Source: Chitinibacter sp046530675 (GTDB lineage: Bacteria > Pseudomonadota > Gammaproteobacteria > Burkholderiales > Chitinibacteraceae). Taken from it: a stretch of 64,000 bases of DNA. The stretch spans positions 62,001-126,000 of the forward strand of contig NZ_CP172558.1 of the NCBI RefSeq assembly GCF_046530675.1, written 5' to 3'. This document shows, piece after piece, positions 1 to 6,517 of the stretch (position 1 is the stretch's first letter; each line of letters begins with the position of its first letter). A program made the position numbers and the translations under genes. The notes below the pieces were generated by a model, which had not been told where the DNA came from, did not search any database, and saw only the letters and a list, made by a program, of their open reading frames with translations.

Positions 1-154
1 CAACCGACACCGTATGCCGCGCATTCGGGCTAGTGCCCGCCGAGCGAGTCAGCAGCTTTGGATGTTTGCGCCAATGCTGCTCGGCCGTCGGGCTGCGCCA
101 CTGGTTGCGGCTGCAAATAAACAGCACTTTGGTTCGCTCTAATTTTTGTGCCAT
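1..154 (-). CDS. Low-molecular-weight protein tyrosine phosphatase-like protein (3' end outside window)
   Basis: Reading the minus strand from the ATG at 154-152 gives an open frame that runs off the left edge of the window. Residues 10-23 carry the P-loop-like motif VLFICSRNQWRSPT, which matches the CxxNxxRSPxAE signature of small LMW-PTP/arsenate reductase-fold proteins. In that family the cysteine is the nucleophile and the following arginine binds phosphate. Only about 50 residues are visible, so the general-acid aspartate near the C-terminus cannot be checked. The gene lies 77 bp downstream of prfH on the same strand and could be the third gene of the rtcB-prfH operon, although an inverted repeat sits in the gap. 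Members of this short family (about 110 aa) are mostly uncharacterised, so the substrate is unknown. Confidence 0.75.
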   Translation of the reverse strand, partial: MAQKLERTKVLFICSRNQWRSPTAEQHWRKHPKLLTRSAGTSPNARHTVSV

Positions 155-181
155 TGCTTCACCCCTGATCTTTAACCTACA

Positions 182-228
182 GGTATTACCACACAAGCCA
201 TATTCAATATGACCTACATGGCAATACC
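182..228. repeat. Intergenic inverted repeat between prfH and the phosphatase-like gene
   Basis: GGTATTACC at 182-190 faces GGCAATACC at 220-228 (one G-T type mismatch), with a smaller inner palindrome CATATTCAATATG in the loop. On the minus-strand transcript this folds as a hairpin just after the prfH stop codon. There is no clear U tract, so it may be an RNA stabiliser or a site-like element rather than a terminator. Confidence 0.5.
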
Positions 229-232
229 CCAT
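218..232. repeat. 15-bp direct repeat, copy 1 (bracketing rtcB-prfH)
   Basis: ATGGCAATACCCCAT occurs here and again, identical, at 2278-2292. The two copies lie on either side of the rtcB-prfH operon, about 2.06 kb apart. This copy overlaps the prfH stop codon (232-234). Confidence 0.6.
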
Positions 233-852
233 CAGGCTAGGTTTTCAATAAATTGCTCGCCCTTGAAAACCCGTTTCGGGCTACCGCGTTCGATTTGGTA
301 ATGTTGCAGGCGTCGTACAGCACGCTGCACGCCCATTTCGTCGGCGGCGCGGCAAGCTAGGCGATAGGCGATCAGCTGTTCGGCCAGCCTTTTATTGGCG
401 TGCTGGCTGCGCTCGGTTTGCACTTTCACCGTGATGCCGGTCGCGATATGCGTGGCGCGCACGGCAGATTCGGTTTTATTGACATGCTGCCCGCCGGGGC
501 CGGACGAGCGGGTGGTTTCAAAGCGGATTTCACCCGCCAGATCGCTCGCTGGCGTGGCGCAGCGGAACACGCCAATAAACCAGTTTTTGCGCAAATGCCT
601 GGGGCGATACGGGCTGGCGCAAATCCACTGAATCGTGCCTTCCCATTGCGCAATCAATTGATTTGCGCCTTCGCCATCAATACTGAGCAATACCGAGCGA
701 AACGTCCCGGCTTTATCGCCCGCTTCTTGCTCTAGCAGATCCAGCACCAGCTTGCGCTGTGCGGCCTCTTCAATGATGCGGCCGAGCGCGTTGGCGACCG
801 CCAGCTGGCATTCCAGTGGGCCTTGTGCGGCGGAGATTTGAAATAAACTCAT
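232..852 (-). CDS. prfH: Peptide chain release factor-like protein PrfH
   Basis: PrfH is a class I release factor homologue of about 200 residues that keeps domain 3 with the catalytic GGQ motif but lacks the stop-codon recognition domain. Here the motif is visible as SSGPGGQHVNKTES in the middle of the protein, followed by a basic C-terminal region (AYRLACRAADEMGVQRAVRR). I place the start at the ATG at 852-850, which overlaps the rtcB stop as ATGA and has GGGGAG 9 nt upstream. A GTG at 861 is in frame but has no spaced Shine-Dalgarno. PrfH proteins paired with RtcB2 ligases have been reported to act on ribosomes stalled by cleavage of 16S rRNA in the decoding centre, releasing the peptide so that RtcB can reseal the RNA. 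The overlap with rtcB implies translational coupling. Confidence 0.93.
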   Translation of the reverse strand: MSLFQISAAQGPLECQLAVANALGRIIEEAAQRKLVLDLLEQEAGDKAGTFRSVLLSIDGEGANQLIAQWEGTIQWICASPYRPRHLRKNWFIGVFRCATPASDLAGEIRFETTRSSGPGGQHVNKTESAVRATHIATGITVKVQTERSQHANKRLAEQLIAYRLACRAADEMGVQRAVRRLQHYQIERGSPKRVFKGEQFIENLA

Positions 853-2003
853 TCGCAGCACTCCCCACGCGTTTTGTAAGTGAGCATCGGTTTGAGCCGC
901 GCAATCACTTTGATTAAGCCCGCACCAACCAAGGTCGAAATGATATTGCTGGCGGGCTTGTAGGCCTCGGGCGCTTCTTCATAAATCAGCGCGCGATCGG
1001 CGCAAATCACATGGCTGCCGAGCTTGGTGCGGCTCAGTTGCGCCACGGCATAGCGGCTACTTAAACGCCCTTTGCACTCGCTGCGCATCCATTTGCGCCC
1101 CGCGCCATGCGCGAGCGATTGCAGGCTGACATCGCTTGGCATCGGCAGCACCAGATAGCTGTAATCGCCGCGCGAACCGGGAATCACCACTGCGCCCTGA
1201 TCGGCAGGCGTTGCCCCTTTGCGGTGTATCCAGCCTTGCAAGCCGTACATTTGCGCTGGCTGCACCAGATTGTGATTCACGTCCAGAATCTGCGTTCCAT
1301 CCGTACTCAGTTTGGCCAGAATGCGCTGTGCAATCAGCAAGCGATTCACTTCTGCAAAGCGTACAGCTTGATCATGCTCGGCCAGATACGCCCGGCATTC
1401 CTTTGAGTCGGCCAGCAAACCCTGATGGCCGTGCTGATCGATATGCTGGCGCAAAATATGCTGCCCCAGCCCGCGCGATCCGCTGTGCACCAGGAGTTGC
1501 AATTGCCCTTTATTCAGGCCCAAGGCCTGAAACGCTTCGGCATCGTGAATCTCGTCGAAGCACTGCAATTCGGCAAAATGATTCCCGCCGCCAATGGTGC
1601 CTAGCGCTTGCCGGAAACCAATCTCGGCGGGTAGCTGGCTGGCAATCAGCGCCTGCCACTCTTCGCCCTGCGCGTCGTCGCACAAAGAGCCGTCGATATT
1701 GCCGATTTTCTTGTCCAGCTTGCTGTGGCTGACTTTTCTGGCGTCGAGCTGGGTTTGCCAGAGCGCCATGCCGCAGCCGATATCGCCACCGATCAGCGCT
1801 GGGTAAATATACTCAGTAGAGAAAAAGGCCGCACCAACCGGATAGCCGCGACCGGGGTGTAAATCAGGCATGCCGGAAACGTAGTGCATACCGGGGAGTT
1901 TGGCGGTGTTTTGAAGCTGCTGAATCGCATCGCCTTCGATCCAGGTATCTGCAGACGCGATTAAATTAACGCGCGCAGATAACAATTGAACATAGTTGCC
2001 CAT
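849..2003 (-). CDS. rtcB: RNA-splicing ligase RtcB family protein (PrfH-associated type)
   Basis: RtcB joins RNA ends carrying 2',3'-cyclic phosphate or 3'-phosphate to 5'-OH ends, using GTP and Mn2+. The 384-residue protein shows the family metal-binding motifs: GGDIGCGMALW (Asp and Cys ligands, about residue 74-84), GGGNHFAEL (about residue 138-146) and HSGSRGLG (about residue 173-180). The catalytic histidine region lies near the end of the protein. It is shorter than the roughly 408-residue Escherichia coli RtcB, as is typical of the RtcB2 branch found with prfH. No rtcA or rtcR is present. The ATG at 2003-2001 has only a weak GGA upstream, which could pair with an AAATCC sequence further up the leader (see findings). 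The gene forms a two-gene operon with prfH and probably serves repair of damaged RNA, most likely rRNA. Confidence 0.95.
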   Translation of the reverse strand: MGNYVQLLSARVNLIASADTWIEGDAIQQLQNTAKLPGMHYVSGMPDLHPGRGYPVGAAFFSTEYIYPALIGGDIGCGMALWQTQLDARKVSHSKLDKKIGNIDGSLCDDAQGEEWQALIASQLPAEIGFRQALGTIGGGNHFAELQCFDEIHDAEAFQALGLNKGQLQLLVHSGSRGLGQHILRQHIDQHGHQGLLADSKECRAYLAEHDQAVRFAEVNRLLIAQRILAKLSTDGTQILDVNHNLVQPAQMYGLQGWIHRKGATPADQGAVVIPGSRGDYSYLVLPMPSDVSLQSLAHGAGRKWMRSECKGRLSSRYAVAQLSRTKLGSHVICADRALIYEEAPEAYKPASNIISTLVGAGLIKVIARLKPMLTYKTRGECCE

Positions 2004-2095
2004 GATAAATCCATATCAATTTTTGAAATATTTGATGTGGCAGGCCAAGGCCTTGGGCAATACGAGGGATTTACAGCAGAAAAGACTCGATCAAC

Positions 2096-2134
2096 CTAGG
2101 CGCGGACTGCGGAGAATGTAGTGATGTTTTGCAT
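2096..2134 (-). CDS. 12-residue leader peptide ORF upstream of rtcB
   Basis: On the minus strand AAAGGAG sits 8 nt before an ATG (2134-2132) that opens a 12-codon frame, MQNITTFSAVRA, ending with TAG at 2098-2096. This Shine-Dalgarno is far better than the one in front of rtcB, 92 nt downstream. Between the leader stop and rtcB lie the palindrome CCAAGGCCTTGG and an AAATCC (2072-2067) able to pair with GGATTT (2012-2007) just ahead of the rtcB start. This is what a translated attenuator looks like, but the peptide is short and unrecognised, so a chance ORF cannot be excluded. Confidence 0.4.
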   Translation of the reverse strand: MQNITTFSAVRA

Positions 2135-2277
2135 GGTGTGTTCTCCTTTAACAGTACGGTTGATGAAATGAATGCGCATCGTACATCTAAGTGGGCGTGT
2201 TGAGAAAGTACTTTGCGTTGTTAATTGTAAATGGATGTATCAGCGCAACCAGCATTTCCCACAAGACAACGCATAAG

Positions 2278-2292
2278 ATGGCAATACCCCAT
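2278..2292. repeat. 15-bp direct repeat, copy 2
   Basis: Identical to 218-232 (ATGGCAATACCCCAT). Its GGCAATAC (2280-2287) also faces GTATTGCC at 2308-2315, so both copies sit beside an inverted partner. Apart from this repeat, and the small ORF listed separately at 2455, I see no gene between 2135 and 2648. Confidence 0.6.
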
Positions 2293-2454
2293 TCTGGCGA
2301 AAGGAGCGTATTGCCTATAGTTCTTGATACACCAATTTAATCAATCGAAATAATTATTATTTACACCCATTACAAATCGTGAAATTAGATCAAGCATTTA
2401 TCAGTCACGCCAGTGGTGTCCGGTCAAAGCGGCTTCATCAATTACGGAGAGTGG

Positions 2455-2529
2455 ATGAAAAATACCAACAACACAAATGAATTACTCTCTCGACGCTTGC
2501 CGAACATTGCCATCAGTATTGTTACTTAA
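2455..2529 (+). CDS. Possible 24-residue small protein
   Basis: ACGGAGAG lies 4 to 5 nt before an ATG that opens a 24-codon frame starting MKNTNNTNELLSRRLPNIA and ending with TAA at 2527-2529. A 12-bp hairpin follows 28 nt later. Good ribosome binding site, short ORF and trailing hairpin together resemble a small gene, but I do not recognise the peptide and it may be a chance frame or the remnant of a longer gene. Confidence 0.25.
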   Translation: MKNTNNTNELLSRRLPNIAISIVT

Positions 2530-2557
2530 TATGACAGTAATTTTCACAGCATTTATT

Positions 2558-2587
2558 AGAATGCCCCTTCGCTACAAGGGGCATTCT
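2558..2587. terminator. 12-bp hairpin outside the left transposon end
   Basis: AGAATGCCCCTT (2558-2569) pairs perfectly with AAGGGGCATTCT (2576-2587) across a 6-nt loop. Neither side has a strong U tract. It lies 61 bp from the transposon, on the far side from glmS, so before insertion it would have sat about 85 bp downstream of the glmS stop and may have been its terminator. Confidence 0.5.
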
Positions 2588-2643
2588 CATTGGGCTCAAT
2601 TTCACGCCTATATTCAACAATTCACGACTTTAATAGGCTGAAA

Positions 2644-2648
2644 TAAGT
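2644..2648. repeat. Target-site duplication TAAGT (left copy)
   Basis: TAAGT directly precedes the TGTCTA terminus at 2649. The same five bases directly follow the other terminus, at 39500-39504. Five-bp duplications are the rule for Tn7-family insertion. Confidence 0.9.
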
Positions 2649-2797
2649 TGTCTAATCATAATAAAGTTGTATCATAAAATCGATGTAAGTTATTGATTTT
2701 TAGATGTGGTACTTTTTTGTGTAAAAATAAAGTTGTATCATGAAGTGAGCTTTTCATCGGAAACGCTGCTTATTCAGTAATAATAAAGATGTATCAT
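2649..2797. repeat. Left end with three TnsB-type binding repeats
   Basis: The motif AATAAAGTTGTATCAT occurs at 2660-2675 and 2726-2741, with the variant AATAAAGATGTATCAT at 2782-2797. They are spaced 66 and 56 bp apart. Widely spaced sites on the left and tandem sites on the right reproduce the asymmetry of Tn7 ends, which sets TnsB assembly and insertion orientation. From 2798 to 2934 I see no gene or structure. Confidence 0.9.
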
Positions 2798-2934
2798 GAT
2801 GTTTTTAAAGGGTCAGAGACCTATTGGAAAGCTAGGTTGGTGGAAGACCCTTACTTCTGTGAGGAAACTGATATCAGGCCTCTATCATAGCGAATCGTTG
2901 AGTACGTAGCGTTTGTTTTTTTAGGGATTCCACT

Positions 2935-2965
2935 AAAAATGGCGAGCATTTTATGCTCGCCATTT
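2935..2965 (-). terminator. Rho-independent terminator after the His-rich small gene
   Basis: AAATGGCGAGCAT pairs with ATGCTCGCCATTT across a 3-nt loop, and on the minus strand it is followed by TTTTT. It closes the gene that ends at 2990. Confidence 0.85.
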
Positions 2966-2989
2966 GCATTTTCACTAACTTATCTGTTT

Positions 2990-3121
2990 TTAGTCATGGC
3001 TATGGCCGTGTGCTTGCTCATTAGATTTTGAAGCATCGGCACTGCTGTTGCCGAAAGTGGCAGTCATGCCGATCAACGTTGCCAATATGCTGAAACGAAT
3101 TACATTAGTCATGGCTTTCAT
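2990..3121 (-). CDS. Small exported His-rich protein of the metal island
   Basis: A 43-residue protein starting MKAMTNVIRFSILATLIG, with a hydrophobic signal-like segment and a C-terminal HGHSHD tail that could hold metal ions. I use the ATG at 3121-3119 because AAGGA lies 8 nt upstream; the frame is open further upstream but without a start supported by a ribosome binding site. The gene is monocistronic, ends in a clear terminator and faces the left transposon end. I do not recognise a named family. Its position beside a copper/silver exporter suggests a periplasmic metal-binding role, which is inference. Confidence 0.6.
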   Translation of the reverse strand: MKAMTNVIRFSILATLIGMTATFGNSSADASKSNEQAHGHSHD

Positions 3122-3213
3122 TGTATGGGTCCTTTTTCTAAATTGGGTTTCTTTAAGCTGATAAGCAGTGTCCACATCATTTTTTGATGGACTGATAGTC
3201 GCCACTAACAGCA

Positions 3214-3233
3214 ACCTCATGCTCTAGGAAGGT
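3214..3233 (-). promoter_or_regulatory. Possible MerR/CueR-type operator upstream of the His-rich gene
   Basis: ACCTTCCTAGAGCATGAGGT on the minus strand is an imperfect dyad with the ACCT...AGGT ends typical of CueR/CadR-family operators, which sit in stretched spacers between -35 and -10. It lies about 90 bp before the small gene at 2990-3121. No MerR-family gene is in the window, so any regulator would be encoded elsewhere. Confidence 0.3.
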
Positions 3234-3329
3234 CATATGTCATCTTGGAACAGTTTGACGAGGTTGATTTTAATCACAGAAAACTAAGTTAATCCCAGCA
3301 CTTCCACTTCAATGGCATATACTACGGGC

Positions 3330-3677
3330 ATGCGTAGAATTCTCTATTTCCTTTTCGTTGTATCCATTGCGTTTCAAGGCTGGGCGAACGCTCGCCCCCA
3401 AGAATCGCATTGCATGATGAAAGAGATGACTATGCACGCTCAAATGCAGAATTGTGATGAAGCGATGCCTTCATGTTGCGATCAGCACAGCGCCAAGAAA
3501 AATTCACAAGTAACTTGCAAACACATTGTTGATTGCCAATCTGGACAACTCGGTGTTCTGAGTATTGTACTTGATAAACCTCAGTTGCCTGTTGAAGCTG
3601 TATTTACCCCCGCACCTCATTCGGTCCCTTTTTCTCTCGACTTTTCTAACGTTTGGCGACCACCACAACTCGGCTAA
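3330..3677 (+). CDS. Small exported Cys/Met/His-rich protein
   Basis: About 115 residues. The N-terminus MRRILYFLFVVSIAFQGWANA is a signal peptide, and the mature part is dense in possible metal ligands: HCMMKEMTMHAQMQNCDEAMP, then SCCDQHSAKKN and CKHIVDCQSG. I start at 3330 rather than the in-frame ATG at 3312 because the signal peptide begins there; neither start has a convincing Shine-Dalgarno. The gene precedes the RND operon by about 100 bp on the same strand. Similar small proteins head many copper and cobalt-zinc-cadmium efflux operons in betaproteobacteria, but I cannot name this family. Confidence 0.6.
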   Translation: MRRILYFLFVVSIAFQGWANARPQESHCMMKEMTMHAQMQNCDEAMPSCCDQHSAKKNSQVTCKHIVDCQSGQLGVLSIVLDKPQLPVEAVFTPAPHSVPFSLDFSNVWRPPQLG

Positions 3678-3779
3678 TTCCAACAAATAACGTCATCTTC
3701 GAGCGCTGTTTTTCTGCTCTCGATGGTGGTTTTTGCTCGTCGTTTGATTGCGACCAGCGAATTGAATTGGAGTTAGATC

Positions 3780-5042
3780 ATGAGAAACTTCTCGTGGCAT
3801 ATTCTGGCGACCAAAATGGCGCTTGCAGGACTTATTGCAAGTACGCCATTTTCTGCCTATGCCCTTACATTTGAATCAGCACAAAATATTGCATTACAAA
3901 CTGCACCTCAATTAAAGGCGAGTAATGCACAAATTACCGTCGCCCAACAATCGGCTATTCCCGCAGGAGAATTGCCCGACCCTAAAATCAAAATAGGTGT
4001 TGATAACCTGCCCATCTCTGGCCCGGATCGTTTTAATCCGGGGCCAGGCGGCATGGCGATGCAAACATTTGCACTAATGCAAGAGTTTCCCAACAGCGAT
4101 AAACGAAACGCTCGCGTTCAGGCCGCAAACTCTCGAATTGCGGTGAGTGAAATGGAGTACAGAATTGCTCGCCAGAATATTGCTCGTGAAACCGGTCAAG
4201 CGTGGATCGCACAATATAGTATTGAGCAACAAATCGCTTTGCTAGATAAATTGGAAACCGAAAACAAGCTATTTACCAAAGTGATTCAGGCCCAGCTTGC
4301 ATCTGGTAAAGGCAGTATCACCGATACAATTTTACCTAAACAGGAATTAGCTCGATTGGGCGAAATGCGCGATGAACTGATTGCTCGTCGCTCTCAAGCT
4401 ATGGCACAGCTCAGTCGTTGGGTAGGGAAGGCTGCAGATGAAGGGGTAACGGGCAATCTACCTCTGTTTCAAATTGATCCTCAAACCTTGCAAAGTCACG
4501 TTGCAAATCGTCCTGAGCTTGCAGCATTTGATCCAAAAAGCAATGTGTTAGATGCCGAAATTGCAGAGGCGCGAGCGAGTAAAACACCTGATTGGGGTGT
4601 GGAGCTGAAATACCAGCGTAACCCGCAGGATTATGACTCGGTCATGTTGGAGTTTACGTTTGATTTACCCATCTTTTCTGGTAAACGTCAAAACCCCTTG
4701 ATTGCCGCCAAAGTAGCAGAACGCTCGGCGCTCGATGCTGAGCGTGAAGCATCTATTCGCGAACGAAGTGCCGAATTAGCCAATGACATCGCCGATTTAC
4801 AACGCTTGCAACAAGCCGAACAACGCTATCAAACCACACTCATTCCATTGGCAGAAGAAAAAATCACTTTATCTTTAACGGCGTGGAAAAGTGGGAAAGG
4901 TGCGCTCAGCGAAGTGATTGCGGCACGGCGTGACCGGCTTGATACCCAACTCAAAGCCATCTCTATTTCGGGTGAATTGCAGCAGCTCCAAGCCCGTCTG
5001 CACTTTACTTACTCCAACGCCACCGCAGGAGTTGCGCAATGA
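3780..5042 (+). CDS. cusC: TolC-family outer membrane factor of the Cu/Ag RND exporter
   Basis: This is the outer-membrane channel of a tripartite heavy-metal exporter. Residues 1-28 form a signal peptide (cut near AYALTFESAQ). The rest has the two long helical OEP repeats of TolC-type proteins: PAGELPDPKIKIGVDNLP near residue 60 and the equivalent DWGVELKYQRN near residue 275. There is no lipobox cysteine, unlike Escherichia coli CusC. The 420-residue length is usual for CzcC/CusC proteins. The ATG at 3780 has GGAG 8 nt upstream. The stop overlaps the next start as ATGA (5039-5042), so the three RND genes are translationally coupled. The CusA-type pump two genes on argues for Cu(I)/Ag(I) rather than divalent metals. 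Confidence 0.88.
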   Translation: MRNFSWHILATKMALAGLIASTPFSAYALTFESAQNIALQTAPQLKASNAQITVAQQSAIPAGELPDPKIKIGVDNLPISGPDRFNPGPGGMAMQTFALMQEFPNSDKRNARVQAANSRIAVSEMEYRIARQNIARETGQAWIAQYSIEQQIALLDKLETENKLFTKVIQAQLASGKGSITDTILPKQELARLGEMRDELIARRSQAMAQLSRWVGKAADEGVTGNLPLFQIDPQTLQSHVANRPELAAFDPKSNVLDAEIAEARASKTPDWGVELKYQRNPQDYDSVMLEFTFDLPIFSGKRQNPLIAAKVAERSALDAEREASIRERSAELANDIADLQRLQQAEQRYQTTLIPLAEEKITLSLTAWKSGKGALSEVIAARRDRLDTQLKAISISGELQQLQARLHFTYSNATAGVAQ

Positions 5043-6517
5043 ATACCAAACACACCATTATTGCGCTTTCAATTGGCGCAGCATTACTCGGCCTTGGCGT
5101 TGTCGGCGGCAGAATGAGCGCCACATCGCATGAAACAACGGCGGCAGAGCCTTCAACAACAGAAAAAAAAGTATTGTACTGGTACGACCCGATGAAACCT
5201 GACATGAAATTTGATAAGCCGGGTAAATCGCCATATATGGACATGGAATTACTGCCCAAATACGTGGGTGACTCGACTGAATCTAGTGGCGTAAAAATTG
5301 ATGCCAGAACACTGCAAAATACCGGTATGCGTCAGGCTACGGTAGAGCGGCTATCGGTCTCGCAGAGTATAGATGCCACTGGAGTACTGACGTTCAATGA
5401 ACGAGATGTTTCCATTGAACAAGCGCGTAGCGCGGGTTTTGTCGAGCGGGTATGGTCGTTAGCTCCCGGAGACATTATTTCCGTCGGCCAACCTCTGGCC
5501 GAAGTTCTTATTCCTGAATGGACCTCAGCGCAGCAAGAGTTTTTGGTAATCCGCAGTAGTGGCGATGCCAGCTTGATCAGTGCTGCGCGCGAGCGTTTAC
5601 TTTTGACTGGAATGCCGAGAAGCTTAATCTCCGAGCTTGAAAAAACCGGCAAAATCAGCGCGCGCCAGACGATTCGCAGCACGCAAGGCGGTGTAATTCA
5701 GGAGCTATCGGTGCGCAGCGGCATGACGCTGGCGGCAGGGCAAACGCTGGCCAAAATTAATGGCATCAGCTCGGTGTGGCTTGATGTCGCCGTACCTGAA
5801 GCACAAGCGGCGGCAGTACAAGTGGGTGGTAAAGCTGATGTTGCATTGGCGGCTTTCCCCGGCGTTATGCTAAGCGGTAAAGTCTCCGCCATTTTGCCGA
5901 GCCTCAATGACGCCAGCCGCAGTATCAAAGTGCGCGTCGAACTCCCGAACCGGGATGGCCGCTTACGCCCAGGGATGTCGGCGCAGGTGAAACTGGCGGG
6001 ACTTTCATCAAACGCGGCACTGGTCGTCCCAAGCGAAGCCATTATTCGCACCGGTAAACGATCTTTGGTCATGCTGCTGAATGGTGAAAATCACTTCGAG
6101 CCCGTTGAAGTCAGTCTTGGAGCCGAAGTGGGCGATAAAACCATCATTGTTAACGGCTTAAATGAAGGTCAAAAAATCGTCGCCAGCGGACAATTCCTGA
6201 TCGACTCAGAGGCCAATCTAGCTGGCATCAAAACCAAACTGACGAGCGACAAAGTTGCATCAGCAGTGCAAACCATGGTGGTGGATGATGCTGAAGCAAC
6301 CATCAAAGAAATTGATGGGCAGCAAGTGACTCTGACCCATGGGACATTCAAAATCATTGGTATGTCAGCGATGACCATGGCTTACCCGGTTGCAAATCCC
6401 GGCGTGCTCACAGGATTTAAAGTCGGCGACAAGGTGCGGGTCACGGTGCATCAAAGCGATGACGGTCTGGTCGTTGAGCGTTTGAATAAAACTAAAGCTC
6501 AAGGAGGTCGGCCATGA
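5039..6517 (+). CDS. cusB: CusB-type periplasmic adaptor with fused C-terminal CusF domain
   Basis: A membrane-fusion protein linking inner-membrane pump and outer-membrane channel. Residues 1-28 are a hydrophobic N-terminal anchor or signal. Residues about 42-78 form a heavy-metal-binding domain (YWYDPMKPDMKFDKPGKSP). The lipoyl/barrel adaptor core follows (residues about 90-390). The last 85 residues are a CusF-like metallochaperone domain. By alignment with CusF ligands H36, W44, M47 and M49, I see THGTFKIIGMSAMTM: His and both Met ligands are kept, but a Met stands where the Cu-capping Trp is expected. A fused CusF is common in betaproteobacterial SilB/CusB proteins. Start overlaps cusC, and the stop overlaps cusA as ATGA. 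Confidence 0.9.
   Translation: MNTKHTIIALSIGAALLGLGVVGGRMSATSHETTAAEPSTTEKKVLYWYDPMKPDMKFDKPGKSPYMDMELLPKYVGDSTESSGVKIDARTLQNTGMRQATVERLSVSQSIDATGVLTFNERDVSIEQARSAGFVERVWSLAPGDIISVGQPLAEVLIPEWTSAQQEFLVIRSSGDASLISAARERLLLTGMPRSLISELEKTGKISARQTIRSTQGGVIQELSVRSGMTLAAGQTLAKINGISSVWLDVAVPEAQAAAVQVGGKADVALAAFPGVMLSGKVSAILPSLNDASRSIKVRVELPNRDGRLRPGMSAQVKLAGLSSNAALVVPSEAIIRTGKRSLVMLLNGENHFEPVEVSLGAEVGDKTIIVNGLNEGQKIVASGQFLIDSEANLAGIKTKLTSDKVASAVQTMVVDDAEATIKEIDGQQVTLTHGTFKIIGMSAMTMAYPVANPGVLTGFKVGDKVRVTVHQSDDGLVVERLNKTKAQGGRP

Noticed and set aside
2648..2689. Transposon end placed further inside at the second or third repeat
   Set aside because: Only the positions 2649 and 39499 give matching TGTCTA termini and identical 5-bp flanks at the same time.
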